A stretch of DNA of 5,643 nucleotides. Origin: Bacillota bacterium (GTDB lineage Bacteria > Bacillota_E > Sulfobacillia > Sulfobacillales > Sulfobacillaceae). Numbering within the stretch: position 1 is the first letter of the stretch; every line of letters begins with the position of its first letter. Made by a program: the position numbers and the translations under genes. The stretch covers positions 1 to 5,643 of the forward strand of contig JAKADJ010000182.1 in assembly GCA_021820645.1 (NCBI GenBank), in the 5' to 3' direction. The notes under the pieces were generated by a model. That model was given only the letters and a program-made list of their open reading frames with translations, was not told where the DNA came from and searched no databases. Shown in pieces: positions 5,365-5,643 of the stretch.

Positions 5365-5643
5365 ATGTTCGGACTGTTTCATCACACGTATTTGGCGGCG
5401 GGAACCACCGTGGGGAATATTGGGGCCACCAAAGCCGGTCAGGCCATCAGCAACTTGATTACGTCCACCGGGGGCTGGATTGCCGGATTGGGGATTCCCG
5501 CAGGGGGACTGATGTTCGGTTACCATGCCATGATGCGCAACCTGTCCGGCGGTGATGCCAGCGTAGAAGCCCATCATTTGCAAAGTATGAAAAAAGTTGC
5601 CGTGGGCACGGCCTTGGTGGTGGGCGCGGGCGGCATTGCGCAT
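5365..5643 (+). CDS. TrbC/VirB2-like small membrane protein of a conjugation system (partial, runs off the right edge)
   Basis: ATG 5365 follows AGGAGG at 5350-5355 with 9 bases between. The visible 93 residues have a weakly polar start and a Gly/Ala-rich hydrophobic segment at about 37-57 (GWIAGLGIPAGG). A short charged loop follows at about 58-77, with GGD, two His and KK, and a second Ala/Gly/Val segment begins at 78. Two close hydrophobic helices joined by a short basic loop with a G-D motif are the layout of TrbC/VirB2-type pilins and of similar small proteins at the head of Gram-positive type IV secretion loci. No sequence signature is decisive, so the assignment rests on architecture plus the ArdC-like gene at the other end. 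A holin-like or other small membrane protein is the alternative. The C-terminus lies outside the window. Confidence 0.5.
   Translation, partial: MFGLFHHTYLAAGTTVGNIGATKAGQAISNLITSTGGWIAGLGIPAGGLMFGYHAMMRNLSGGDASVEAHHLQSMKKVAVGTALVVGAGGIAH

Overview
The window looks like part of a conjugative element (plasmid or ICE) from a moderately GC-rich, probably Gram-positive bacterium that carries a respiratory sulfur-compound gene pair as cargo. Ribosome binding sites are purine-rich and close to consensus, one being a perfect GGAGGTGA. The catalytic gene has a twin-arginine leader, and its closest recognisable relative is tetrathionate reductase TtrA. An acidophilic sulfur-metabolising Firmicute of the Sulfobacillus type would fit, but this is a guess from general character, not from a marker gene.

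Left part (1-645): a tightly packed operon end. An upstream reading frame, a 45-codon acidic peptide gene (113-250) and an ArdC N-terminal-domain gene (247-612) are joined by ATGA stop/start overlaps. The ArdC-like protein stops inside its N-terminal domain, and its last codons lie in the 5' arm of a rho-independent terminator (596-645).

Middle (646-1074): more than 400 bases with no convincing gene. It holds six same-strand GGTC words, a small nested inverted repeat and, in the leader of the next gene, a long imperfect hairpin (985-1018).

Cargo (1075-5230): a 1096-residue Tat-exported molybdopterin/4Fe-4S oxidoreductase of the TtrA type, then 34 bases later a TorD-family maturation chaperone. 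After that comes a 58-codon ORF with a good ribosome binding site, whose N-terminus and a later motif resemble TatA although the membrane helix is not intact. No iron-sulfur electron-transfer subunit (TtrB) or membrane anchor (TtrC/NrfD) is present. The chaperone would load cofactor into the enzyme and hold it for Tat export, and the enzyme would then act outside the cytoplasmic membrane with electron-transfer partners encoded elsewhere.

Right part (5178-5643): an elaborate bulged hairpin, a rho-independent terminator and another short inverted repeat precede a gene that runs off the window. That gene encodes a small two-helix membrane protein resembling TrbC/VirB2-type conjugation pilins. 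The two terminators bracket the cargo and separate it transcriptionally from the transfer genes on either side.
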